Assembly (NCBI GenBank): GCA_002472405.1
Contig: DKRV01000049.1
Location: 1 to 27,033 of the forward strand
Direction of reading: 5' to 3'
DNA: 27,033 nucleotides
From: Clostridiales bacterium UBA7273
Lineage (GTDB): Bacteria; Bacillota; Clostridia; Oscillospirales; Oscillospiraceae
Shown here: positions 15,942 through 22,489 of the stretch, one piece after another
Numbering within the stretch: position 1 is the first letter of the stretch
Layout: every line of letters begins with the position of its first letter
Program-made: the position numbers and the translations under genes
Notes under the pieces: generated by a model
What the model saw: the letters and a program-made list of their open reading frames with translations, nothing else
Databases searched by the model: none
What the model was told of the DNA's origin: nothing

Positions 15942-17369
15942 ATGAACATAAAAAAGCTTCTGTCACTCCTGTTCGCGGCGATGCTGGTGCTGTCGCTTGC
16001 AGCGTGCTCGACGCAGAGCAATGAAAAAACGCAGGCCGGAGACGACAGCTATTCTGCCGACGCTGCATTTTCTTTTTCCGACAGCGGAATAACGGCAACC
16101 GGCAGCAGCGAAGGCTATGAGATAGAAGGAACTCACCTCACGATCGAAAGCTCCGGAACATATTCTCTGTCCGGATCATGCTCCGGCGGCAGTGTGGAAG
16201 TCAAAAAAGGCACTACCGGCGTTACACTTATATTAAACGGTCTTGAGCTTGACGGCTCCGACACCGCGCCGATATCGTGCAACAAGTCCACCGAGGTCAC
16301 GATCATCGCGGCCGATGGCTCCGTCAATGCGCTGAGCGATTCTGCCGAGAACAACGACGACGAGTATCCCAACGCCGAAAACGCAGTCATAAAGTGCAAG
16401 GACGGCTCGAACGTCACGCTGTGCGGCACAGGCACGATAAACATCACCGCAAGCGGCAAAAACGGCATCAAATCCGGCGCCACGACCGACGCCGAGGGCG
16501 AAGCCACACTGACGATAAAGGAGCTGACACTTAACATTTCAGCTCCTGTAAACGATGCGATAAACGCAGAACAGCTTTTAAATATTGAAAGCGGCACGCT
16601 TAATATTTCCGCCGCCGACGACGCAGTTCACAGCGATCTCGTCCTCAACATCGGAGCCGCCGGGACCGACGGGCCGACGATAAACATATCCGAATGCTAT
16701 GAGGGGCTCGAGGCCGCCGAGCTTAACGTCCTGTCGGGCAACATTTCAATCATGTCATCCGACGACTGCCTGAACGCGACAAACTCCGACCTTGGAAGCT
16801 ATGATTTTGCCATGAACATCTCGGGCGGCACGATAAACGCCTATTCGAGTGAGGGTGACGGCTTTGACTCAAACGGCGATCTGAATATCTCCGGCGGAAT
16901 CATCGCCGTGTGGACGGCAAACAGGGCCGACAACCAGCCGCTCGATGCCGACGGAATGCTGAACATCTCAGGCGGTACGGTGCTCGCTGCCGGCGCGTCC
17001 AATGGCATGGGGCTTAGCATAAACGCCGAGCAGGCATATGTCACATTCTCTGCATCCGGCCAGTTTATTTCTAAGGGTGACGTAGCGAGCATCAAATCCG
17101 CAGGCGGCAGCGATCTGTTCAGCGCTGCGGCAAGCTGCGACGCATCGTTTGTTTTCTTCTCATCGCCCGAGCTTGACTCCGGCAGCAGCTATAGCTTGTA
17201 TGCCGGCGACAGCAGCGCAGCAGCAGCCGAGGCGCAGGCTGGAACAGCCACCGTTGGCGGCGGTATGGGCGGAGGCATGCAGCCCGGCGCAGCTCCCGAT
17301 GGCGGCAGCGGCAAATTCGGCGGCGATCGCCCGACCGGCACTCCGCCGGAAAAACCGAGGCAGGCATAA
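15942..17369 (+). CDS. DUF4353 / Cthe_2159-like carbohydrate-binding lipoprotein
   Basis: The 475-residue protein starts with a lipoprotein signal, lipobox LAAC with Cys22, preceded by AAGGAGG. The mature part is made of short beta-strand repeats rich in NISGG, LNISGGT and DSNGD turns with many Asp/Asn, as expected for the right-handed beta-helix of the Cthe_2159 family, whose prototype binds acidic polysaccharide and calcium. The tail (from about 435) is Gly/Pro-rich (GGGMGGGMQPG) and low complexity. It is probably anchored to the outer face of the membrane. Family members often lie near VTC, DUF4956 and CotH-like genes; no CotH gene occurs here. Ligand and link to polyphosphate are unknown. 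Confidence 0.85.
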   Translation: MNIKKLLSLLFAAMLVLSLAACSTQSNEKTQAGDDSYSADAAFSFSDSGITATGSSEGYEIEGTHLTIESSGTYSLSGSCSGGSVEVKKGTTGVTLILNGLELDGSDTAPISCNKSTEVTIIAADGSVNALSDSAENNDDEYPNAENAVIKCKDGSNVTLCGTGTINITASGKNGIKSGATTDAEGEATLTIKELTLNISAPVNDAINAEQLLNIESGTLNISAADDAVHSDLVLNIGAAGTDGPTINISECYEGLEAAELNVLSGNISIMSSDDCLNATNSDLGSYDFAMNISGGTINAYSSEGDGFDSNGDLNISGGIIAVWTANRADNQPLDADGMLNISGGTVLAAGASNGMGLSINAEQAYVTFSASGQFISKGDVASIKSAGGSDLFSAAASCDASFVFFSSPELDSGSSYSLYAGDSSAAAAEAQAGTATVGGGMGGGMQPGAAPDGGSGKFGGDRPTGTPPEKPRQA

Positions 17370-17398
17370 TACATCCGGCAATGATCATTTAATCAAGC

Positions 17399-17427
17399 AA
17401 AAAGCAGACGCAATGCGTCTGCTTTTT
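17399..17427. terminator. Bidirectional terminator between convergent genes
   Basis: GCAGACG (17404-17410), loop CAATG, CGTCTGC (17416-17422), flanked by A5 and T5. It serves the lipoprotein gene on the plus strand and abuts the regulator stop codon on the minus strand. Confidence 0.85.
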
Positions 17428-19376
17428 CATATCATTACGCCCTCATCCTCAAGCTCTCTAAGGCGACTGTAAAGCGTACCTCTCGACATGCCGAGGTAAC
17501 GCGCGGTTTTTGCCTTATTGCCGTTATGCTTAATAAGTGCGTCTATAATTCGCTCAGCTTCCGCATCACGCACGTCAAACGGCGCTCCTGCGCTAAGAGC
17601 CGGGCGATCGGTCTGGAGCGGCGTAAAGTCCTCCTCAACATCCGCGACTTCAAGCTCATGCCCATCCTCGGCTTTCAGCACGCTTCGCTCTATCGTGTTT
17701 TTAAGCTGCCGCAGATTACCCGGCCACGAACTTCTCTTAAAGCGTTCGACCGTTTCCGCCGATACGCTGAAAATGTTCTTTCCGTATCCGGCCGACAGCA
17801 GCGTTACGAAATAATTGCTCAGCTCCTGCATATCTGACTGCCGCTCGCGCAGCGGAGGGAGATCAATTCGGAGAACGTTCAGTCTGTAATATAAGTCAAG
17901 CCTGAACGAGCCGTCCTTCACCTTTTGCAGCACCTCGCTGCCTGCCGCCGCGATGACCCGAACATCGGCATGTACGCTGCGGCGTGAGCCGATCGGAGTG
18001 ACAATGCCGTCCTCAAGAAAGCGCAGCAGGAAGCTTTGCATATCCTGGCTCATTTCGGATATTCCGTCAAGAAACAGTGTTCCTCCGTCTGCCTGAATGA
18101 ATTTGCCGGGATTTTTTTCGGTGCCTATCAAAACCGTTTCAACGGTTTCTCTCGAAAATCCTCCGCAGCTTATCGGGACAAACGGCCCGGCAAAACGCGA
18201 GCTTGCATTGTGGATCGCCTGCGCAAACAGCTCCTTTCCGGTGCCGGATTCGCCGGTTATCAGCACATTTGCCGGGCTTGACGCAGCTGCCTTTGCTTCA
18301 TTTTTTACACGTTTCATCGCAGCTCCGACGGCGATGATATCCTGAAAATTATATACTGCATTGTTTCGTTCGGCACGGGCGCTGTACTTGCGTATCTGCT
18401 CGGCGGTTTTTATTGAAACCTTCAGGCCTATAACCTTATTGTTTTCCTTGATCGCGAGGCATTCCACATAATATCGCTTTCCGGCTCCGCCAAGAGCCGT
18501 GTTGCCGGCAGATATCTCTTTACCGGATCGCAGCGACTTCAGCACAAATGATAATTCTGGAAAGCTGTCGCGCAGCGAGCTGCCGATCACCGACGTTATA
18601 TGCATTCCAAACTCGTTTTCAAATCGGCTGTTTGCAAAAACGACAACTCCCGTATCGTCAACGAGCAGTGTTATATCCGTGCTGCACTGAACCGACTGCT
18701 CCAGCAGGTGGAACCTGCGCTCGATATGCGGATAAAGTATGCGGTTTTTATAGGTGAAATCACCGGCTTCGAGCATAAAGGTTGCCGAATTAACGGAGTT
18801 CTTAAAGCATTTGTCAAGAGGCAGAAATATAACGGTTACGGCATGGAAGCCGGGGCCGGCAGATGTCTCGCCGTATCTGGCAATGCAGGCATACGGCGTC
18901 AGAATATCGCAATAGTGCCCCTCCCCGGCACTGAAGCAGGTCACGAACGGCTTTTCCGGCGCTGTATTCCCTGCAAAGACGCCGACATTTTCAACGGAAA
19001 ATTGAGTTCCTATGCGCAAGCCACGGGATTTCAATTCGTTGAGAAGTGAGGCCGAGCCGCTTTTGTGAAACGCCGTGAGCTTGGTATCAAGATAAAACAT
19101 GGCGCCGCCCATTCGCTCGAGCGCCGTGCTTCTGCTTTCATAGTAATCCCGAAAGTAGGCCAGATGGCACTTTGATATATCGTCAATACGGTCAAAAACG
19201 TGCAGGTCGCGGCAGTCGTCGCTCAATCGAACGGTGTGTGCTTCGGCACCGGCTGCGCGCGACTTCTCCCATGCCGCGACGGTTTTATCATATTTATGGT
19301 CATATTCTTTCAAATTTCCGCTCAAAAATTGCTGCTTCAAAATTTTCAGAACATCATTTCTCGGAAGTTCGTTCAT
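17427..19376 (-). CDS. AcoR-like transcriptional regulator lacking the sigma54-contact loop
   Basis: The start at 19376 follows GAGGAGG by 7 nt; 649 residues. Domains: a GAF-like sensor with an AcoR-type segment (about 120-200), a PAS domain (about 235-325), an AAA+ domain (about 345-570) and a Fis-type HTH (about 605-645). Walker A is normal (GESGTGKE, about 371). The GAFTGA loop is absent: after VLIGTEKN the chain passes straight to GKFIQADGG. Walker B reads LFLDGIS, with Gly in place of the catalytic Glu. It therefore should not remodel sigma54 holoenzyme and may act like TyrR, which also lacks GAFTGA and works at sigma70 promoters. It is divergent from the acyl-CoA dehydrogenase gene, its likely target. 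Confidence 0.88.
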   Translation of the reverse strand: MNELPRNDVLKILKQQFLSGNLKEYDHKYDKTVAAWEKSRAAGAEAHTVRLSDDCRDLHVFDRIDDISKCHLAYFRDYYESRSTALERMGGAMFYLDTKLTAFHKSGSASLLNELKSRGLRIGTQFSVENVGVFAGNTAPEKPFVTCFSAGEGHYCDILTPYACIARYGETSAGPGFHAVTVIFLPLDKCFKNSVNSATFMLEAGDFTYKNRILYPHIERRFHLLEQSVQCSTDITLLVDDTGVVVFANSRFENEFGMHITSVIGSSLRDSFPELSFVLKSLRSGKEISAGNTALGGAGKRYYVECLAIKENNKVIGLKVSIKTAEQIRKYSARAERNNAVYNFQDIIAVGAAMKRVKNEAKAAASSPANVLITGESGTGKELFAQAIHNASSRFAGPFVPISCGGFSRETVETVLIGTEKNPGKFIQADGGTLFLDGISEMSQDMQSFLLRFLEDGIVTPIGSRRSVHADVRVIAAAGSEVLQKVKDGSFRLDLYYRLNVLRIDLPPLRERQSDMQELSNYFVTLLSAGYGKNIFSVSAETVERFKRSSWPGNLRQLKNTIERSVLKAEDGHELEVADVEEDFTPLQTDRPALSAGAPFDVRDAEAERIIDALIKHNGNKAKTARYLGMSRGTLYSRLRELEDEGVMI

Positions 19377-19391
19377 GCTGCCGCCTCCTCG

Positions 19392-19481
19392 TTGAACATT
19401 TTTGCACACTTCATTTTATATTATACTCACCTCGTTAAATGTGTTCAACACATTTTTACACTTATGTTCAAAAGTGTTCAA
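19392..19481. promoter_or_regulatory. Four TGTTCAA motifs between divergent genes (putative operators)
   Basis: TGTTCAA occurs at 19442-19448, 19465-19471 and 19475-19481, and inverted at 19392-19398. The last two direct copies are exactly 10 bp apart, one helical turn. The copy at 19442 lies in the 11-bp palindrome GTGTTCAACAC (19441-19451), which overlaps the -35 box of the regulator gene. This layout fits autoregulation and control of the dehydrogenase by the adjoining regulator; it is not proven. Confidence 0.5.
19420..19448 (-). promoter_or_regulatory. SigmaA promoter of the GAFTGA-less regulator gene
   Basis: TTGAAC (19448-19443), 17-bp spacer, perfect TATAAT (19425-19420). The -35 is part of the GTGTTCAACAC palindrome. 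Confidence 0.7.
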
Positions 19482-19494
19482 CATAGCCTCGCGG

Positions 19495-19523
19495 TTGCCC
19501 GTTTTTGCATCCTTTGATATTAT
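19495..19523 (+). promoter_or_regulatory. SigmaA promoter of the acyl-CoA dehydrogenase gene
   Basis: TTGCCC (19495-19500), 17-bp spacer, TATTAT (19518-19523), about 31 bases before the ATG. The TGTTCAA cluster lies immediately upstream, a position suited to activation. Confidence 0.65.
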
Positions 19524-19554
19524 ATTGTCAAATCCACGATAGGAGGGCAATTAT

Positions 19555-20697
19555 ATGAACACCGTTCTTACCGAAGAAGAACGCGAATTGCAAAAAATAT
19601 ACAAAGAATACGCCGACGAGCGTATCCGTCCCCACACATTAGAGATCGACAAGGGACTTTTCAGTGTTGAGCCGCTGCTGAAGGAAATGCACGAGCTTGG
19701 CTTCTGCGGCATTGTAATCCCCAAAGAGTACGGCGGACTTGGCAGCACCTATGTGCACTACGTTCTCGCGGTCGAGGAGCTGTCCAAGGCCAGCGGCCCG
19801 GTCGCAAAATCCGTTTCCGGACAGACAAACATGTGCTTCCCCATTCTTCACTACGGTACCGAAGAGCAGAAGCAGAAATACGTTGTTCCTTGGGTAAAGG
19901 GCGAAAAGCGCTCGGCATTTACGCTCACGGAACCCGGTGCAGGCTCAGACGCAGCCGGAATGCAGACGACCGCAGAGCTTATAAACGGCGAATTTGTCGT
20001 CAACGGCACAAAAGCATTCATCACCGGCGCACGCGAGGCCGACTTTTTCCAGACCTACTGTCAGTTTAAAGCTCCCGACGGCACAAAAAGCCCAATCTGC
20101 CTACTCATAGACGTGCACGAGTGTGAGGGTATAACGATCGGCCGCAACGAGGATCTCATGGGCATGCGCGCAAGCTCGGTTGCCGAGGTTATATTCGACA
20201 ACGTCCACGTTCCTGCTGAAAATCTACTCGGTCAGATCGGCAAGGGCTTCCACGCCGCAATGTCAACGCTCGATGCAGGCAGACTCGGAATCTCGGCAGT
20301 CTGCGTTGGCATGGCGCAGGATGCGGTTGACCAGACCGTTAAGTACACAAAGGAGCGCGTGCAGTTTGGCAAACGCATTTCGCAGTTCCAGAACACGCAG
20401 TTCAAGCTCGCCGAATACCAGACCAAGGTCGAAGCTGCTCGTCTTATGGTCTATAACTGTGCCAGTATGATGGATAACGGTCAGCGCGTCTCCCACCTTT
20501 CCTCAATGGCGAAATACTATGCTTCCGATGTGCTAAACGAGGTCGTGCGCGGCTGCTTACAGCTGCACGGCGGTTACGGATACAGCAAGGAATTTGTTAT
20601 TGAAAAGCTCTATCGCGACGCGAAGCTCACCGAGATATTTGAGGGCACGAGCGAAATTCAGAAAAAGATCATTGCCAAGTGGATGGGCGTTAAGTGA
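19555..20697 (+). CDS. Acyl-CoA dehydrogenase
   Basis: This 380-residue FAD flavoprotein oxidises acyl-CoA to 2-enoyl-CoA or, in anaerobes, often works in reverse as an enoyl-CoA reductase with electron-transfer flavoprotein (Etf). Family marks: FTLTEPGAGSD (flavin contact), KAFITGA, GMRASSVAEVIFDNV, LQLHGGYGY, and the C-terminal LTEIFEGTSEIQ, whose Glu is the catalytic base. Its length is normal and it is intact. AGGAGGG lies 6 nt before the ATG. The start of an etfB gene follows 14 bases after the stop, as in butyryl- or acryloyl/cinnamoyl-CoA reductase operons, but is cut short. Substrate chain length or aryl specificity cannot be assigned. Confidence 0.92.
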   Translation: MNTVLTEEERELQKIYKEYADERIRPHTLEIDKGLFSVEPLLKEMHELGFCGIVIPKEYGGLGSTYVHYVLAVEELSKASGPVAKSVSGQTNMCFPILHYGTEEQKQKYVVPWVKGEKRSAFTLTEPGAGSDAAGMQTTAELINGEFVVNGTKAFITGAREADFFQTYCQFKAPDGTKSPICLLIDVHECEGITIGRNEDLMGMRASSVAEVIFDNVHVPAENLLGQIGKGFHAAMSTLDAGRLGISAVCVGMAQDAVDQTVKYTKERVQFGKRISQFQNTQFKLAEYQTKVEAARLMVYNCASMMDNGQRVSHLSSMAKYYASDVLNEVVRGCLQLHGGYGYSKEFVIEKLYRDAKLTEIFEGTSEIQKKIIAKWMGVK

Positions 20698-20711
20698 CGG
20701 AGGTTTGGAAA

Positions 20712-20741
20712 ATGAATATTGTTGTTTTTATAAAGCAGATA
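20712..20741 (+). pseudogene. etfB remnant: first ten codons only
   Basis: After the dehydrogenase stop comes GGAGG, 8 nt, then ATG and codons for MNIVVFIKQI, the usual start of the Etf beta subunit (compare MNIVVCIKQVPDT in clostridial EtfB). The similarity then ends and the sequence becomes the antisense of the oxidoreductase gene; the frame stops at 20793-20795. The intact ribosome binding site and position after an acyl-CoA dehydrogenase support the call despite the short match. The rest of etfB and any etfA appear deleted. Confidence 0.7.
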
Positions 20742-22248
20742 CATCCCATGCATGAACGATGGGAACGCTGGGATCTCTGGGGATCGGGGGGATAGATGCC
20801 TTGGAGCCGCATGCAAGAACGACACGATCGTAGTCCTTGCTTGCTGCGATTATATCCTCTGCCGTCGCTTCCTTGTTGAGTATGATCTCAACGCCGAGCT
20901 CTCGGCAGGTACGCTCGAGCCACTGGCCGAAGTAGCGGATATCGTAGCGGCGCGGAGGAGTTGCTGCATACAGCGACAGGCCGATCGTGCGGTTGCGCTT
21001 CTCCCAAATAGTGACCTTATGGCCGCGAAGCGCTGCAACACGGGCAAATTCCATGCCGGAGGGACCTGCACCGATAACGAGGATCTTTTCGGGATGCTCG
21101 CTCTTCTTCTCGGTGGGCATAAGGCCGTTTTCGTCCTCAAGCTCTTCCTCGCGGTTGCACTCGTAGTTGCCGATGCAGCCGATGGGCTTGCTGGCCATTG
21201 CCATGTCGAGGCACTTTGCATTGCAGCCGACGCATGGACGGATGGTTGATGCCTTGCCGGCCTCGGCCTTGTTGACAACGTCGGGATCTGCCAGGAACGG
21301 GCGGCCCATTACGATGGCGTCGAAGTCGCCGCGATCGACGAGCTCTTCGGCCTTTTCTATGTTCATACGCATGCCCTGTGCTACGGGAGCCTTTACGCGA
21401 GCCTTGATCTGGCGGCCGAGGTATGCCCATGCGCCGTGGGGAACTTCCATGGTGATAAGGGGAACTGCCGACTCGTGCCAGCCTGCGGTGATCGAGAAGC
21501 CGTCAACATAGCCGGTTTTGTCAAGCAGCTCGCAGATCTCTGCGATATCGTCGCCGTTGCAGCCGCCGTCCATGAAGTCGCTGCCGCTAACACGCAGGGA
21601 GATAGGATAGTCGGGGCCGACTGCCGCGCGCATACCCTCGAGAGTTTCAACCATGAAGCGGCAGCGGTTTTCGAGAGAGCCGCCATACTCGTCGGTGCGG
21701 TGGTTGGTCAGCGGAGAGAAGAACTGGCCATACAGATAACCGGAGTTGGTTTCGATCTCGATGCCGTCAAAGCCGGCCTTCTTTGCGATGACCGCAGCCT
21801 CTGCCTGCCAGTCAACGAATTCCTTGATCTCCTCAACGGTGAGCTCCTTGGGCATTTCAAAGTGAGTGAATCTGCCGGGGATGGGAGACGGTGCAACTGC
21901 CTGCTCGCCCTGAATGCTTGCGCGGTTTGCACATCTGCCGCGATGCATGAGCTGCGCGAAAACCTTGCTGCCGCCCTCATGGATAGCATCGGTGAGCTTC
22001 TTAAGCGAGGGAATGTACTTCTCATCGGTGAGCATTGCGCCGTGGTTCGGATTGTAGCGCAGCTTATCCCACTGCATGTTTGCGAAAATGATAAGTCCTA
22101 CGCCGCCCTGTGCACGGCGCTTGTAAAACTCAACAACGTCATCCATGATGAAGCCGTCAACAGTGTGACCTATGCTCATAGGTGACATTATCACTCTGTT
22201 TTTAAGCTCCAGCTTGTTGACCTTAAACGGTGTGTAAAGTCTTTTCAT
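20728..22248 (-). CDS. FadH/BaiCD-like NADH:flavin oxidoreductase, C-terminally truncated
   Basis: An old-yellow-enzyme barrel (about 1-360) is followed by an iron-sulfur cluster segment with CVGCNAKC and later Cys (about 345-370) and an FAD/NAD-binding domain starting at KILVIGAGPSGMEFA. The barrel keeps GYLYGQF (Tyr, compare GYLINEF in FadH), the GWHE histidine motif and RTDEYGG. The family includes 2,4-dienoyl-CoA, enoate and bile-acid enoyl reductases. At 506 residues it lacks about 140 of the usual 640-670: it ends at VHAWDV, then SAL and a stop supplied by antisense etfB sequence. The start at 22248 follows GAGGAGG. A sigma54 promoter precedes it. With part of the NAD(P)H domain missing, activity is doubtful. 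Confidence 0.88.
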   Translation of the reverse strand: MKRLYTPFKVNKLELKNRVIMSPMSIGHTVDGFIMDDVVEFYKRRAQGGVGLIIFANMQWDKLRYNPNHGAMLTDEKYIPSLKKLTDAIHEGGSKVFAQLMHRGRCANRASIQGEQAVAPSPIPGRFTHFEMPKELTVEEIKEFVDWQAEAAVIAKKAGFDGIEIETNSGYLYGQFFSPLTNHRTDEYGGSLENRCRFMVETLEGMRAAVGPDYPISLRVSGSDFMDGGCNGDDIAEICELLDKTGYVDGFSITAGWHESAVPLITMEVPHGAWAYLGRQIKARVKAPVAQGMRMNIEKAEELVDRGDFDAIVMGRPFLADPDVVNKAEAGKASTIRPCVGCNAKCLDMAMASKPIGCIGNYECNREEELEDENGLMPTEKKSEHPEKILVIGAGPSGMEFARVAALRGHKVTIWEKRNRTIGLSLYAATPPRRYDIRYFGQWLERTCRELGVEIILNKEATAEDIIAASKDYDRVVLACGSKASIPPIPRDPSVPIVHAWDVSAL

Positions 22249-22274
22249 GATTTCCTCCTCAAATTAATAACGGC

Positions 22275-22311
22275 GGCTCAGTATCGATTATCCCGGCCGG
22301 GGAACTGAGCC
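22275..22311 (-). promoter_or_regulatory. Hairpin in the 5' leader of the oxidoreductase mRNA
   Basis: GGCTCAGT (22275-22282) pairs with ACTGAGCC (22304-22311), enclosing a CCCGGCCGGG palindrome. It lies inside the predicted leader of about 84 bases, downstream of the -24/-12 promoter. It has no T run on the minus strand, so it may affect mRNA stability or translation; its function is not known. Confidence 0.4.
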
Positions 22312-22342
22312 CATCGGTTATTTTTGTGACACTCTTCACTGT

Positions 22343-22359
22343 TGCAATTTTCGTGCCAA
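22343..22359 (-). promoter_or_regulatory. Sigma54 (-24/-12) promoter of the oxidoreductase gene
   Basis: The minus strand reads TTGGCACGAAAATTGCA, an essentially perfect match to the RpoN consensus, with GG and GC separated by exactly 10 bases. Transcription should start near 22332. The gene just upstream on the same strand encodes an enhancer-binding protein with the sigma54-contact motif, its probable activator. Confidence 0.88.
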
Positions 22360-22424
22360 CTTTATCACAAAGTAATTTTGCTTTTCTTTTTTCGTTGCCT
22401 ATGAGTGCTGTACGCCATGTATAA

Positions 22425-22468
22425 ATTTAAAAATAGCCACCTGTCCTATTGTAGGACAGGTGGCTATT
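22425..22468 (-). terminator. 17-bp perfect hairpin after the sigma54 regulator gene
   Basis: AATAGCCACCTGTCCTA (22432-22448), loop TTG, then the exact complement (22452-22468), followed on the minus strand by a T-rich stretch. It ends the regulator transcript 22 bases past its stop. Its centre is about 118 bases upstream of the predicted oxidoreductase start, a usual place for an enhancer site, so it may have both roles. Confidence 0.7.
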
Positions 22469-22489
22469 ATATTCGGTGTGTAATTTTGC

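Noticed and set aside
19491..19510. Sigma54-like sequence before the acyl-CoA dehydrogenase gene (TTGCCCGTTTTTGCA)
   Set aside because: The GG dinucleotide is missing and the spacing is too short. The same bases form a good sigmaA -35 with TATTAT 17 bp downstream.
21436..22185. 249-codon plus-strand frame opposite the oxidoreductase
   Set aside because: Shadow of the real gene on the other strand: no start signals and no recognisable domain.
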